Of a DNA stretch of 64,000 nucleotides, positions 49,617 through 59,314 are shown in pieces (the first letter of the stretch is position 1; each line of letters opens with the position of its first letter). The position numbers and the translations under genes are program-made. The notes below the pieces were generated by a model. It worked only from the letters and a program-made list of their open reading frames with translations, ran no database searches and was not told where the DNA came from. Where the stretch lies: positions 1-64,000 of the forward strand of contig VAWK01000016.1 in assembly GCA_005885515.1 (NCBI GenBank). The letters run 5' to 3'. The stretch is from Actinomycetota bacterium (GTDB taxonomy: Bacteria; Actinomycetota; Thermoleophilia; Solirubrobacterales; Solirubrobacteraceae).

Positions 49617-50513
49617 TCAGGGCGCCGCGATCGCGCTGCCCCCGAGGACCTCGACGGCGATGTGCGCCACCTCCGTGGGCGTGCGCCCCACCCGCACGCC
49701 CTTCTCTTCCAGCGCCTGCGCCTTGGCCGCGGCCGTGCCGCTGGTGCCCGAGATGATCGCACCGGCATGCCCCATCTGCTTGCCGGGCGGGGCGGTGAAA
49801 CCCGCGATGTAGGCCACCACCGGCTTGCTCATGTGCGCGGCGATGTGCTCCGCGGCCTCCTCCTCGGCCGAGCCGCCGATCTCGCCGGCCATCACCATCA
49901 GCTCGGTCTGTCCGTCGGCCTGGAACAGCTCCAGCACGTCCACGAACGAGGACCCGGGCACCGGGTCGCCGCCGATGCCGACGATCGAGCTGCAGCCAAA
50001 TCCGGCCTGTGCGATCTCGTTGCCGATCTGGTAGGTAAGCGTCCCCGAGCGCGACACCACGCCCACGTTGCCCTGCTTGAAGAAGGCCGCCGGGATGATG
50101 CCCACGTTTGCCTTGCCCGGCGAGAGCACGCCCGGGCAGTTCGGACCGATCAGCCGCGTGCCTGGGTACCGCCGCCGCAGCACGTTGTACACGCGCAGCT
50201 CGTCCTGCGCCGGGATGCCCTCGGTGATCGCGACCACCAGCGCCACGCCCGCCGCGGCCGCCTCGAGGATCGAGTCGGCGGCAAACGCAGGCGGCACGAA
50301 GATCATGGCCGTGTTCGGCTGCACCTGCTGCGCGGCTTGCGCCCAGGTGTCGAACACCGGGATGCCCTCCAGGTCCTGGCCTCCCTTCCCGGGCGTGACG
50401 CCTCCGACGACGTTGGTGCCGTAGCGGCGGTTGTTGAGCGTGTGGAAGGAGCCCTCGCGGCCGGTCATCCCCGCGACCGCGAGCCGCGTGTGCTCGTCGA
50501 CCAGCACGGCCAT
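49617..50513 (-). CDS. sucD: Succinyl-CoA ligase alpha subunit
   Basis: Alpha subunit (298 residues) of the TCA-cycle enzyme that makes succinate and ATP/GTP from succinyl-CoA. CoA-binding fold begins RLAVAGMTGREGSFHTLNN; the phosphorylated active-site His is in QMGHAGAIISGTSGTAAAK, and GPNCPGVLSPGKANVGIIP and GIGGDPVPGSSFVD are conserved. The ATG at 50513 (MAVLVDEHTRLAVAG) is chosen; the frame extends to 50588 over the sucC end. It is immediately downstream of sucC in the same transcript. Confidence 0.95.
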   Translation of the reverse strand: MAVLVDEHTRLAVAGMTGREGSFHTLNNRRYGTNVVGGVTPGKGGQDLEGIPVFDTWAQAAQQVQPNTAMIFVPPAFAADSILEAAAAGVALVVAITEGIPAQDELRVYNVLRRRYPGTRLIGPNCPGVLSPGKANVGIIPAAFFKQGNVGVVSRSGTLTYQIGNEIAQAGFGCSSIVGIGGDPVPGSSFVDVLELFQADGQTELMVMAGEIGGSAEEEAAEHIAAHMSKPVVAYIAGFTAPPGKQMGHAGAIISGTSGTAAAKAQALEEKGVRVGRTPTEVAHIAVEVLGGSAIAAP

Positions 50514-50574
50514 CAGCGGACCGTCCGCTGGTCGCGAGCGGGCCGCGCCGCGCCGTCGCTGCCGGCCCGCCGGC

Positions 50575-51738
50575 TCATGCGGCGGCACCCACGGGGCGCC
50601 CCGACGCCAGCGCCACGACCATCTTGGCCGCCTCGTCCATGGTGCGCGCCGTGTACACGTTGGGCAGGTCGGCCTCCGCCAGCAGTTTGCGTCCCTCCAC
50701 GTCGTTGGTGCCGTCCAGCCGCACCACGAACGGCACCGACGGCTTGATCTGCCCGAAGGCGGCGATCAATCCCCTGGCGACCTCATCGACGCGGGTGATT
50801 CCTCCGAAGATGTTGAACAGCACAGCCTTCACCGCATCGTTGGCGAGGATCAGCTCCACCGCCTGAGCGACCTTCTTGGCATCCGATCCGCCCCCCGCGT
50901 CGAGGAAGTTGGCCGGAGACCCACCGGCCTGGGCGACGACGTCGAGTGTCGACATGACCAGGCCGGCGCCGTTGCCCAGAATCCCGATGTCGCCGTCGAG
51001 CTTGACGTACTGCAGGCCCTCTTCGGCCGCGCGGCGCTCGATCTTGTCTTCGTTCTCGCGGTCCGCCAGAGCCCGGTTCTCAGGGTGGCGGAAGAGCGCG
51101 TTGCCGTCGAGCGAGACCTTTGCGTCGAGCGCCCGCACCTCGCGCTCGGGTGTCACGATCAGCGGGTTGATCTCCGCCAGCGTGGCGTCCTCCGCGGTCC
51201 ACACCTCGTACAGCGACACCAGCGCGTCCGCCACGCCATCGACCACGTCCGAGTCGACCCCGCCGGCCACCGCGATGCGCGCGGCCTGCTCGCGCGACAA
51301 GCCCGCCAGCGGGTCGACGTGCTCGCGCACGAGCTTCTCGGGATGGCTTTGCGCGATCTGCTCGATGTCCACGCCGCCTTCGCTCGAGAACATCACCAGC
51401 GGCTGCTTCGCCGAGCGGTCGAGCAGCACCGCCGCGTAATACTCGCTGGCGATGTCCGAGGCCCGCTCGATCCACAGCGTGTGCACGACGTGACCGCGAA
51501 TGTCCATCCCCAGGATGTTGCCCGCGTGCTCGCGTACCTGCGCCTCGCCGCCGGCCAGCTTGACCCCGCCCGCCTTGCCGCGGCCGCCGACCAGCACCTG
51601 GGCCTTTAGCACGACCGGATAGCCGATCCGCTGCGCCGCCCGCACGGCCTGCTCGACTGTCGTGACCGCCTCTCCTGAGGAAACCTTCAGCCCGTGACGG
51701 GCGAACAGCTGCTTGCCTTGGTACTCCAACAGGTCCAT
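50575..51738 (-). CDS. sucC: Succinyl-CoA ligase beta subunit
   Basis: Beta (nucleotide-binding) subunit of 387 residues. It starts MDLLEYQGKQLFARHGL, a near-universal SucC N-terminus, with an ATP-grasp domain (VVLKAQVLVGGRGKAGGVKL, AEINPLIVT) and the ligase domain (DGDIGILGNGAGLVMSTLDV, ANFLDAGGGSDAKKVAQAVE, NIFGGITRVDEVARGLI). The ATG at 51738 is clear. It forms a two-gene operon with sucD (61 bp gap). Confidence 0.95.
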   Translation of the reverse strand: MDLLEYQGKQLFARHGLKVSSGEAVTTVEQAVRAAQRIGYPVVLKAQVLVGGRGKAGGVKLAGGEAQVREHAGNILGMDIRGHVVHTLWIERASDIASEYYAAVLLDRSAKQPLVMFSSEGGVDIEQIAQSHPEKLVREHVDPLAGLSREQAARIAVAGGVDSDVVDGVADALVSLYEVWTAEDATLAEINPLIVTPEREVRALDAKVSLDGNALFRHPENRALADRENEDKIERRAAEEGLQYVKLDGDIGILGNGAGLVMSTLDVVAQAGGSPANFLDAGGGSDAKKVAQAVELILANDAVKAVLFNIFGGITRVDEVARGLIAAFGQIKPSVPFVVRLDGTNDVEGRKLLAEADLPNVYTARTMDEAAKMVVALASGRPVGAAA

Positions 51739-51833
51739 TGCCCGGCGGCTGACTCTAACGGAAACGCGCCGTCGGGCCGCGGGCACGGAGCCGGGCGCGC
51801 CGGCGGGTGCGCGCAGGGCATAATGCCCGCCGG

Positions 51834-52514
51834 ATGCCCATCCCGAAAAACGTAACTTTCGTCACCTTCGACGTCTACGGCACCCTGATCGACTGGGAAA
51901 CCGGCATATATGAGGCCTTCAGCGCGGAGGCCCAGCGCGACGGCATCGAGATCGAGCGAGGCGTGCTGATGCCGCTGTTCCACGAGATCTCGCGCGACAT
52001 CGAGGGCGGATCGTATGAGCTCTACGCGGAGGTGCTCAGGCGCACGGCGATCGAGATCGCCAAACGCATCGGGTGGCGCCTGGAGCCTTCGCGCTCGGGG
52101 TTTCTGCCGGACTCAGTGCAGCGCTGGAAACCGTTTCGCGAGACCAACGCCCAGCTCCAGCGGTTGGCCAAGAAGTACAAGCTGGGCCTGCTGTCCAACA
52201 TCGACGACAAGCTGCTCGGGCAGACGCGGCGGCACATCCCGATCGATTTTGACCTCGTCGTGACAGCCCAGCAGGTGCGCTCATACAAGCCCGAGCCCGC
52301 GCATTTCGTCGAGTGCGCGCGGCGCATGGGCGGCAAGCGCGGCTGGGTCCACATCGCCGCCAGCCACTACCACGACGTGGTGCCATGCATCAAACAGCGC
52401 GTGCCAGTTGTGTGGGTCAACCGCAGCAAACAAACGCTCGAGCCCTCCCAGAAGAAGCCCACCGCCGAGGTCCCCAACCTGCGCGAGGCCGCCAAGCTGC
52501 TGGGGGTCAGCTAG
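51834..52514 (+). CDS. HAD-family hydrolase (haloacid-dehalogenase type II-like)
   Basis: Protein of 226 residues with HAD motif I VTFDVYGTLIDWETG (nucleophile Asp), motif II GLLSNIDDKLL, Lys of motif III in VRSYKPEPAHF and a motif IV region GWVHIAASHYHDVVPC. The D-x-Y-G-T-L variant and SxxxD arrangement are those of L-2-haloacid dehalogenase-like phosphatases; substrate not predictable. The ATG at 51834 is preferred over an upstream ATG at 51807. The 3' end overlaps the carboxylase gene by 8 bp. Confidence 0.8.
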   Translation: MPIPKNVTFVTFDVYGTLIDWETGIYEAFSAEAQRDGIEIERGVLMPLFHEISRDIEGGSYELYAEVLRRTAIEIAKRIGWRLEPSRSGFLPDSVQRWKPFRETNAQLQRLAKKYKLGLLSNIDDKLLGQTRRHIPIDFDLVVTAQQVRSYKPEPAHFVECARRMGGKRGWVHIAASHYHDVVPCIKQRVPVVWVNRSKQTLEPSQKKPTAEVPNLREAAKLLGVS

Positions 52515-54384
52515 CGGCGCTGGTGATCGTCGCGATCGGCGCTCCCGCCTGGATCAGGCCCCCCTCGGTGATCGGCAGCTCGGAGATCGTGCCCGCCTTG
52601 TGGGCGGTTATCTCGTTCTCCATCTTCATCGCCTCGATGATGCACAGCAGCTGGCCCTGCTCGACGGTGTCGCCGCGCTTGACCAGCACCTTCCACATGT
52701 TTCCCTGTAGAGGCGATGTCAGCGTGTCCGAGCTGTCACCGCCCGCCGCCTGCCTGCGAGCGGCGCGCCGGGGCGCCCGCGCGAGCGCGGCGCGCTCGGT
52801 GCCCGTGGCCGCCCCGTTGCTCGCCGCCGCGGATGCGGCGCTGAGCGGCGAAAACGGTGGGCCGAGCACGCGCACCTCGAAGCGCTTGCCAGACACCTCA
52901 ACGGTGTAGACGTGCTCCACGGTCTCGAGCGAGCGCTCCTCGGCGCCGGCGTCGACGGCGTCCGTCTCGCCCCCCGCGGGCGCCGCCAGCTGCTTCAGCC
53001 ACTGCCTGTCTTCGAGCAGGTCGCGGCAGGTCTCGCCGCGCGCCCACTGCTCGCTTGCCAGCAGCGCGCGGTGGAAGGGGATCAGCGTCTTCAGGCCCTC
53101 GATCTCGAATTCGTCAAGCGCGCGCAGCATGCGCCCGGTGGCCTGCGCGCGATCGGCGTCCCACACGATCAGCTTGGCAACCATCGGGTCATACATCGGC
53201 GAGACCTCGCTGCCCGCACGCACGCCGGAGTCGACGCGCACGCCTGGCCCCGCCGGCTCCGAGTAGGCACCGATCCGACCCGGCGCCGGGGCGAAGTTCT
53301 TGGAGGCGTCCTCAGCGTTGATGCGGCACTCGATCGCGTGGCCGCGCAGCACGATGTCCTCCTGTGCGTGCGACAGGGGCTCGCCGGCCGCCGCACGGAT
53401 CCCCTCCTTGACGATGTCGACGCCGGTGGTCATCTCGGTCACGCAGTGCTCCACCTGGACACGCGTGTTCATCTCCAGGAAGTAGTACTCCGCCGCCGTG
53501 TTCTCGCCCGACGCCGCATCTCCGCCGCCGGCCTGCGTGGCGAGCAAGCCCTCGACCGTGCCGGCGCCCACGTAGCCGACCGCCTTCGCGGCCTCCACGC
53601 CGATCTCCCCGATGCGCGCCCTCAGCTGCGGCGAGACGATCCACTCCGGCGCGGGCGACTCCTCGATCAGCTTCTGGTGGCGCCGCTGGATCGAGCAGTC
53701 GCGCTCGCCAAGGTGGATCACGTTGCCGTGCCGGTCGGCGAGCACCTGCACCTCGACGTGGCGGGGGTCCGGCAGATAGCGCTCCAGGTACACGGTCGCG
53801 TCGGAGAAGAACTTCTCGCCCTCACGGCTCGCGCCCTCGAAGGCGCCCGGCAGCTCCTCCTCGCTGAGCGCCACGCGGAAGCCCTTGCCGCCGCCTCCGC
53901 CGGCCGCCTTGACCGCAACGGGGAAGCCGATCTCGGCCTTGACGATCGCCAGCGCCTCATCCACCGTGCCCACCGGCTCGGTGGTGCCCGGCACGATCGG
54001 CACCCCCGCCTCGCTCATCAGCGCTCGCGCGCGGGTCTTTGAGCCCATCGCTTCGATGGCGCTCGCGGGCGGCCCGATGAACACGATGCCAGCACGCTCG
54101 CACTCCCGCGCGAACGGAGCGTTCTCGGCCAAGAAGCCGTAGCCGGGGTGGATCGCCTCGGCGCCCGAGCGCCGCGCCACGTCGAGGATCTTCTCCACGT
54201 TCAGGTAGGTTTCCGCCGCTGGCCCCGGCCCCAGGTTGTAGGCCTCGCCGGCGCGCGTGGCGTGCGGCCCGTCGCGATCGAGCTCCGAGTAGATCGCCAC
54301 GCTCTGCGCGCCCAGCTCCTCCAGCGCGCGCATCACGCGGACGGCGATCTCGCCGCGGTTGGCGACCAGTACCTTCGCAAACAT
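52507..54384 (-). CDS. accA: Acyl-CoA carboxylase alpha subunit (biotin carboxylase + biotin carboxyl carrier)
   Basis: Subunit of 625 residues of acetyl-/propionyl-CoA carboxylase. Biotin carboxylase domain 1-450: KVLVANRGEIAVRVMRALEE, AIHPGYGFLAENAPF, KAAGGGGGKGFRVA, FLEMNTRVQVEHCVTEM. Residues 450-540 form a linker with Ala-rich low complexity, and the BCCP domain ends the protein with the biotinylated Lys587 in IEAMKMENEIT. An insertion of about 18 residues (TQAGGGDAASGENTAAEYY) lies just before the EMNTR motif. The partner beta subunit is probably the gene at the right edge. The ATG at 54384 is the start. Confidence 0.92.
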   Translation of the reverse strand: MFAKVLVANRGEIAVRVMRALEELGAQSVAIYSELDRDGPHATRAGEAYNLGPGPAAETYLNVEKILDVARRSGAEAIHPGYGFLAENAPFARECERAGIVFIGPPASAIEAMGSKTRARALMSEAGVPIVPGTTEPVGTVDEALAIVKAEIGFPVAVKAAGGGGGKGFRVALSEEELPGAFEGASREGEKFFSDATVYLERYLPDPRHVEVQVLADRHGNVIHLGERDCSIQRRHQKLIEESPAPEWIVSPQLRARIGEIGVEAAKAVGYVGAGTVEGLLATQAGGGDAASGENTAAEYYFLEMNTRVQVEHCVTEMTTGVDIVKEGIRAAAGEPLSHAQEDIVLRGHAIECRINAEDASKNFAPAPGRIGAYSEPAGPGVRVDSGVRAGSEVSPMYDPMVAKLIVWDADRAQATGRMLRALDEFEIEGLKTLIPFHRALLASEQWARGETCRDLLEDRQWLKQLAAPAGGETDAVDAGAEERSLETVEHVYTVEVSGKRFEVRVLGPPFSPLSAASAAASNGAATGTERAALARAPRRAARRQAAGGDSSDTLTSPLQGNMWKVLVKRGDTVEQGQLLCIIEAMKMENEITAHKAGTISELPITEGGLIQAGAPIATITSAAS

Positions 54385-54397
54385 CTCGCGGGCCAGC

Positions 54398-55696
54398 TTA
54401 GTTAATCAATCCCGCCCCGACGGTCTCGTTGCTGGCCTCGTCGATCAGGATGAAGCTGCCCGTGCGGCGATTGCGCGCATAGGGGTCGAACGCCAGGGGG
54501 ACGCTGGTGCGCAGCCGCACCCGGCCGATGTCGTTCAGCGCCAGCTCGGCCGCCGGCTCGGTCCGCTCGAGCGTGTGCACGTCGACGCGGTCGGCTATCT
54601 GATCGACGATCGCCGTGGCGCTGCGCGTCGTGTGCTTGAGCACGTAGCGCCCGCGCGCCTGCAGCGCGTGCTCGGACATCCAGCATACGTCCGCCTCCAG
54701 CTCGCGCCCCACCAGCGCGGGCTCATCGGGACGGCAGATGAGCTCTCCGCGCGACACGTCGAGCTCGTCCTCCAGCAGCAGCGTGAGCGACATCGGCGCC
54801 AGCGCCTCCTCGAGCTGGCCGTCGTAGGTGTCGATCGCAGCGATTCTCGTGCGGCCGCCGCCCGGCAGCACCACGACCTCATCTCCCCGCTGCAGCGCTC
54901 CCGAGGCGAGCTGCCCGGCGTAGCCGCGATAGTCGCTGGCGACTCCTGTCGCCGCGGCGCTCGCGCTGGCTGCGGGGCGGATCACCCACTGCACGGGAAA
55001 CCGCGCCGGCCTCTCATACGGATGGTCGTAGGCCACGTCCACCGTCTCCAGGAACTCGAGCAGCACCGGGCCCTCATACCAGTCCATCTGCGCCGAGCGC
55101 TCGACGACGTTGTCGCCGCGCAGCGCCGAGATCGGCACGTATGTGATCCCGTGCTTCACGCCGTCGCCGTGCGTCTGCAGCTGCAGCTTGCGCGCGAACC
55201 TCTCGAACTCCGCGACCAGCTCCGCGAAGCGCTCGCGCGAGTAATCCACCAGGTCCATCTTGTTGATCGCCACCACCAGCCGCGGGATCCCCAGCAACGT
55301 GCTCAGGAACGCGTGGCGCTTTGACTGCTCCAGGACGCCGCGACGGGCGTCGATCAAAACGACCGCGACGTCGGCTGTGGAGGCGCCCGTGACCATGTTG
55401 CGCGTGTACTGCTGATGCCCCGGGCAGTCGGCGATGATGAACCTCCGCGCCGGCGTTGCGAAGTACCTGTAGGCCACATCGATCGTGATCCCCTGCTCGC
55501 GCTCGGCGCGCAGCCCGTCCGTCAGCAGCGCGAGGTCCAGCGCCCCGGCGCCGCCGCGCCGCTCGCTCGCGATGGCAACGTGCTCGAGCTGGTCGTCGAA
55601 CACCTGCTTTGAGTCGTACAGCAGCCTGCCGATCAACGTGCTCTTGCCGTCGTCGACCGCGCCCGCGGTGGTGAAGCGCAGCAGGTCGAGCGTCAC
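54398..55696 (-). CDS. cysN: Sulfate adenylyltransferase subunit 1 (GTPase)
   Basis: GTP-hydrolysing subunit of ATP sulfurylase, 432 residues from the GTG at 55696, which has GGGAG eight bases upstream; an ATG at 55726 would add ten residues. EF-Tu-like G motifs: TTAGAVDDGKSTLIGRLLYD (G1), DVAYRYF and REQGITIDVA (G2), IADCPGHQQYTRNM (G3), INKMDLVDYS (G4). A C-terminal pair of beta barrels follows. It lacks a fused APS kinase (CysC), consistent with the APS-reductase route in this operon. Confidence 0.93.
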   Translation of the reverse strand: MTLDLLRFTTAGAVDDGKSTLIGRLLYDSKQVFDDQLEHVAIASERRGGAGALDLALLTDGLRAEREQGITIDVAYRYFATPARRFIIADCPGHQQYTRNMVTGASTADVAVVLIDARRGVLEQSKRHAFLSTLLGIPRLVVAINKMDLVDYSRERFAELVAEFERFARKLQLQTHGDGVKHGITYVPISALRGDNVVERSAQMDWYEGPVLLEFLETVDVAYDHPYERPARFPVQWVIRPAASASAAATGVASDYRGYAGQLASGALQRGDEVVVLPGGGRTRIAAIDTYDGQLEEALAPMSLTLLLEDELDVSRGELICRPDEPALVGRELEADVCWMSEHALQARGRYVLKHTTRSATAIVDQIADRVDVHTLERTEPAAELALNDIGRVRLRTSVPLAFDPYARNRRTGSFILIDEASNETVGAGLIN

Positions 55697-55766
55697 CGCG
55701 CGCACTCCCGGCAGCAGAGCACGCATGCCCGCGCGCGCAGCGCGCTCCTAGCGATCCCCGCGGGCA

Positions 55767-56732
55767 CTAGAAGTAGCCGGCCTTCTTGCGGTCCTCCATC
55801 GCCGCCTCCGAGACCCGGTCGTCGGCCCGTGTCTCGCCGCGCTCGGTGACGCGCGTGGCGGCGATCTCCGCCACGACCTCGCGCAGCGTGCGCGCCTGCG
55901 AGAGCACGCCGCCGGTGCAAGTCATGTCGCCCACCGTGCGGTAGCGGACGGTCTCCGAAAACACGCGCTCGCCGTCGATCAGCTCGGCGCCGTCTCGCCA
56001 CGCGTACAGCATCCCGTCACGCCTGAACACCGGACGCTCGTGCGCGAAGTAGATCGAGGGAACCTCCAGCTGCTCCTCGTCGATGTACTCCCACACGTCG
56101 AGCTCCGTCCAGTTGGAGATCGGAAACACGCGCACGTTCTCGCCCCTGCGGATGCGCCCGTTGTACAGGTTCCACAACTCAGGGCGCTGGCGCTTGGGGT
56201 CCCACTGGCCGAAGTCGTCGCGGAAGGAGAACACGCGCTCCTTCGCCCGTGCGCGCTCCTCGTCGCGCCGGGCGCCTCCGAGCACCGCATCGAAGCCGTG
56301 CTCGGCGATCGCATCCAGGAGCGTCACCGTCTGCAGCTGGTTGCGCGAGGCGCGCGGGCCCTGCTCCTCCACCACGCGGCCCCGGTCGATCGACTCCTGC
56401 ACGCTGGCCACGATCAGGTGCTCACCCAGCTCGCGCACGTGCCGGTCGCGAAACTCGATCACCTCGGGGAAGTTGTGCCCGGTGTCGACGTGCATCAGCG
56501 GGAACGGGAACGGCGCCGGGCGAAAGGCCTTCTCCGCCAGCCGCAACAGCACGATCGAGTCCTTGCCGCCGCTGAACAGCAGCGCCGGGCGCTCGAATTC
56601 GGCGGCCACCTCGCGCATCACGTGTATCGCCTCGGACTCGAGCGCACGCAGGTGGCTCAGCAGGGGGCGCGCTGCGTGGAGCGCGCGCGCTTGCGCCTGC
56701 GCACCGCCGAGCTGTGCCGCTGCGACGCTCAT
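55767..56732 (-). CDS. cysD: Sulfate adenylyltransferase subunit 2
   Basis: Catalytic subunit of ATP sulfurylase, making adenosine 5'-phosphosulfate; 321 residues. PP-loop ATP pyrophosphatase motif ALLFSGGKDSIVLLRLA, MHVDTGHNFPEVIEFRDRHV, LGGARRDEERARAKERVFSF and ISNWTELDVWEYI. C-terminal AMEDRKKAGYF is the typical CysD end. The ATG at 56732 overlaps the cysH stop by ATGA. Confidence 0.95.
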   Translation of the reverse strand: MSVAAAQLGGAQAQARALHAARPLLSHLRALESEAIHVMREVAAEFERPALLFSGGKDSIVLLRLAEKAFRPAPFPFPLMHVDTGHNFPEVIEFRDRHVRELGEHLIVASVQESIDRGRVVEEQGPRASRNQLQTVTLLDAIAEHGFDAVLGGARRDEERARAKERVFSFRDDFGQWDPKRQRPELWNLYNGRIRRGENVRVFPISNWTELDVWEYIDEEQLEVPSIYFAHERPVFRRDGMLYAWRDGAELIDGERVFSETVRYRTVGDMTCTGGVLSQARTLREVVAEIAATRVTERGETRADDRVSEAAMEDRKKAGYF

Positions 56733-57400
56733 GACTCGAGCGGCTCGTGCAGTCCGCACTCGGTCTTGTCGGTTCCCGCCCAGCGCCCCTCGCGGCCGGC
56801 TCCCGGCTTGGTGCAGGGCGCGCATCCGATCGACTCGTAGCCCTGGTCGTGCAGCCGGTGGTAGGGCAGGTTGCGCTCGTGGATCCGCCGCCACACGTCC
56901 TTGGCGGTCCAGTGCGCCAGCGGGTTGTACTTCCACAGGCCCCGCACCTCGTCGCGTTCGATCAGCTCGGTGTTGGCGCGCGTGGGACCCTGCTCGCGGC
57001 GAATGCCCGTGATCCAGCCCTCGGCGCCGGCCAGCGACCGTTCCAGCGCCGCCACCTTGGCGGCCGAGCAGCAGTGCTCGGGGCCACTCCATGGCGCGCC
57101 CGGGCTGCTCGCGTCGAACACCTGGATCTTCACGCCGAAGTGCTCCTCGAAGGCCCTCCACGTGCGCAGCGTCTCCTCGAACAGCACGCCGCTGTCGATC
57201 GTCGCGATCCGCACCGCACGACCGGTTCCCTGGTCCAGGCGCAGCAGCTCGTCCAGTAGCACCGACTCCTCCTTCTGGAAGGAGCACAACAGCACCGCGC
57301 GCTCGGAATGGCGCGCCGCCTCGCGCAGCGTGTGCGTCATCGCAAGCGCCAGGTCCGTGGGCGCCGTGAGCCGCTCGACTTTGCCACCGGCCGATCGCAT
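56729..57400 (-). CDS. cysH: Adenylylsulfate (APS) reductase, [4Fe-4S] type
   Basis: Reduces APS to sulfite and AMP; 223 residues. PP-loop-derived fold (LLCSFQKEESVLLDELLRL, IATIDSGVLFEETLRTW), the cluster-binding cysteine pairs Cys110/Cys111 (EHCCSAAK) and Cys193/Cys196 (IGCAPCTKPG), and catalytic Cys215 in KTECGLHE. The extra Cys pairs distinguish APS reductase from the PAPS reductases of E. coli. It starts 34 bp after the sulfite reductase stop. Confidence 0.93.
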   Translation of the reverse strand: MRSAGGKVERLTAPTDLALAMTHTLREAARHSERAVLLCSFQKEESVLLDELLRLDQGTGRAVRIATIDSGVLFEETLRTWRAFEEHFGVKIQVFDASSPGAPWSGPEHCCSAAKVAALERSLAGAEGWITGIRREQGPTRANTELIERDEVRGLWKYNPLAHWTAKDVWRRIHERNLPYHRLHDQGYESIGCAPCTKPGAGREGRWAGTDKTECGLHEPLES

Positions 57401-57434
57401 CTTTAGATCTGCGGGCCCTTGCGTCGCATGTCGT

Positions 57435-59261
57435 CTACACCGCGCACTCGCCCTCGCCCCGTTCGACCTTGAAGGGCGCGTTGCGATTCCAGTCGATGAA
57501 CTCGTTCATCGTCTCGAGACCAAAATCGACCGGCATGCTCAGATCCTTGACGATCCCCTCGAGCTGGCCCGAGCCCACCCGTGCAGCGAACACGTCCCAC
57601 GGCTCGCCGTCCTCGCGCGTGGACTCGTAGTGGCGGATCCAGCGCTCGATCGCCTCCGGCACCCGCTTGGCCGGCAGGCGCAGCTTCAGCCGCTCGCCGA
57701 AGGCCACCTCGCCGCCTTCATAGCGGCCGCCCACGTGCGGGATGTAGGCCGGGATCGTGTGCTCGCCCACTTTTATCGAGGCGCCGTAGAAGCCGATGCT
57801 GGCCACGTGGTGCTGGGCGCACCCGTTCGGGCAGCCGCTCATCTTGATGTGGATCTGACGCGTCAGCGGGTCGGTGATGCGCAGCTGCTCGATCCGCTCC
57901 TGCACCGCCTGGTTGAGCCCCATCGAGCTGGTGATGCCCAGCTTGCACGAGTCGGTGCCCGGGCAGGCCACCACGTCGCTGATCTCGCGCGAGCCCGGTT
58001 CGCCCAGCCCGAGCTCGCACAGCGCGCGCCACACGTCGTAGCAGCTCTCGTGCCGAACCCATCGCAGCACCAGGTTCTGCTGCACGGTGGTGCGCGCATA
58101 GCCGCCCGCGTAGGTGCGCATGATGTCCGCCAGGCCCCTGAGCTGGTCGGGCTGCAGATCCCCGCGCGTGATCTTCACCTCGATGGTGACGAAGCCGTCC
58201 TGCTTCTGCTCGGCCACGTTGGCGGCGCGGAAGCGCTCGAACTCCGATGCGTCGCCGTTGGGCGTGCCGAACGTGCGCGGCGGCGCCGGCGCCGACTCGC
58301 GCTCGTCATCCGAGAAGCGCCGCTGCTCGATTGAGAAGTCCCGTTCGCTCACCCACTCGCCCTGCAGCTCCTCCTCGACCTGCGTGCGCAGCTCGTCGAT
58401 GCCGTACTTGTCAACGAACACCTTGATGCGCGCGCGGGCGCGGTTTGCGCGCAGCCACTCTTGACGATCGAAGATCCGCATCACGGCCTCCGTGATGCGC
58501 AGGTAGTCGCCGTTGTCGAGCTCCACGAACTCGTACAGCACCGGCGCCGTGCGCGGCATGATCGAGGTGCCGCCGCCGACCAGCATCTGCACGCCGCGCA
58601 CCTCCCCGCGGCCCTCGATCTCACGCACCCGCGCGCGGAACGCGATGTCGTGGATTTCCGCGATCGCCCGTCCCTGCGGACTCGCGTCGAACGCCGTCTT
58701 GACCTTGCGCGGCATCGCCTGGGTGGTGGGGTGGCGCACGAAGTAGCGCACGTACGCACCCGCGTACGGGGTGAGGTCGAACAGCTCGTCCTTGGCCACG
58801 CCCGCCCACGGGTCGCCGGTGACGTTGCGCATCGTGTTGCCGCACCCCTCTCGGCTGGACAGGCCGGCCTCGCCCAGCTCGCGGATCGCCTTCTCGGCGT
58901 CAAGCAGCGGAACGTGGTGCATCTGGATGTTCTGGCGCGTGGTGATGTGGCCCTTGTTCAGCGGCACGTACTTTTCGATCACGTCCGCGAAGGCCTCCAT
59001 CTGCTCCGGCGTGATCCCTCCGAAGGGCAGCTTCACGCGGATCATCTGCACGTCGGCCTGGCGCTGGCCGTACACGCCCTGCTTGAGGCGGAACTTGATG
59101 AACTGGTCCTCCGCCAGCTCGCCGTCGAGGAAGCGCGTGGCCTCGGTCTTGAAGTCGTCGAACTCGCGCTGCAGGATCGGGATCACGTGGCCAGGCACGT
59201 TCTGCAGGACCTCTGGGTCCTCGAGCGTGCCCCGCCGTGCGGGAATGGAAACTGGCTCCAT
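57435..59261 (-). CDS. sir: Ferredoxin-dependent sulfite reductase (nitrite/sulfite reductase family)
   Basis: Six-electron reduction of sulfite to sulfide; 608 residues. Siroheme/[4Fe-4S] cysteines in VVACPGTDSCKLGITSS and MSGCPNGCAQHH, together with siroheme-binding Arg in HITTRQNIQMHHVPL and RTTVQQNLVLRW, identify the family. Nitrite reductase is the alternative; the operon with cysH-cysD-cysN argues for sulfite. The ATG at 59261 has a strong AGGAGG site; the frame upstream is not coding. First gene of the operon, with a palindrome 54 bp upstream. Confidence 0.9.
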   Translation of the reverse strand: MEPVSIPARRGTLEDPEVLQNVPGHVIPILQREFDDFKTEATRFLDGELAEDQFIKFRLKQGVYGQRQADVQMIRVKLPFGGITPEQMEAFADVIEKYVPLNKGHITTRQNIQMHHVPLLDAEKAIRELGEAGLSSREGCGNTMRNVTGDPWAGVAKDELFDLTPYAGAYVRYFVRHPTTQAMPRKVKTAFDASPQGRAIAEIHDIAFRARVREIEGRGEVRGVQMLVGGGTSIMPRTAPVLYEFVELDNGDYLRITEAVMRIFDRQEWLRANRARARIKVFVDKYGIDELRTQVEEELQGEWVSERDFSIEQRRFSDDERESAPAPPRTFGTPNGDASEFERFRAANVAEQKQDGFVTIEVKITRGDLQPDQLRGLADIMRTYAGGYARTTVQQNLVLRWVRHESCYDVWRALCELGLGEPGSREISDVVACPGTDSCKLGITSSMGLNQAVQERIEQLRITDPLTRQIHIKMSGCPNGCAQHHVASIGFYGASIKVGEHTIPAYIPHVGGRYEGGEVAFGERLKLRLPAKRVPEAIERWIRHYESTREDGEPWDVFAARVGSGQLEGIVKDLSMPVDFGLETMNEFIDWNRNAPFKVERGEGECAV

Positions 59262-59314
59262 TGCGTAACCTCCTGATCCGGGTAGCCCGGCCCCTCCGCG
59301 GCGCCACCGGCGAT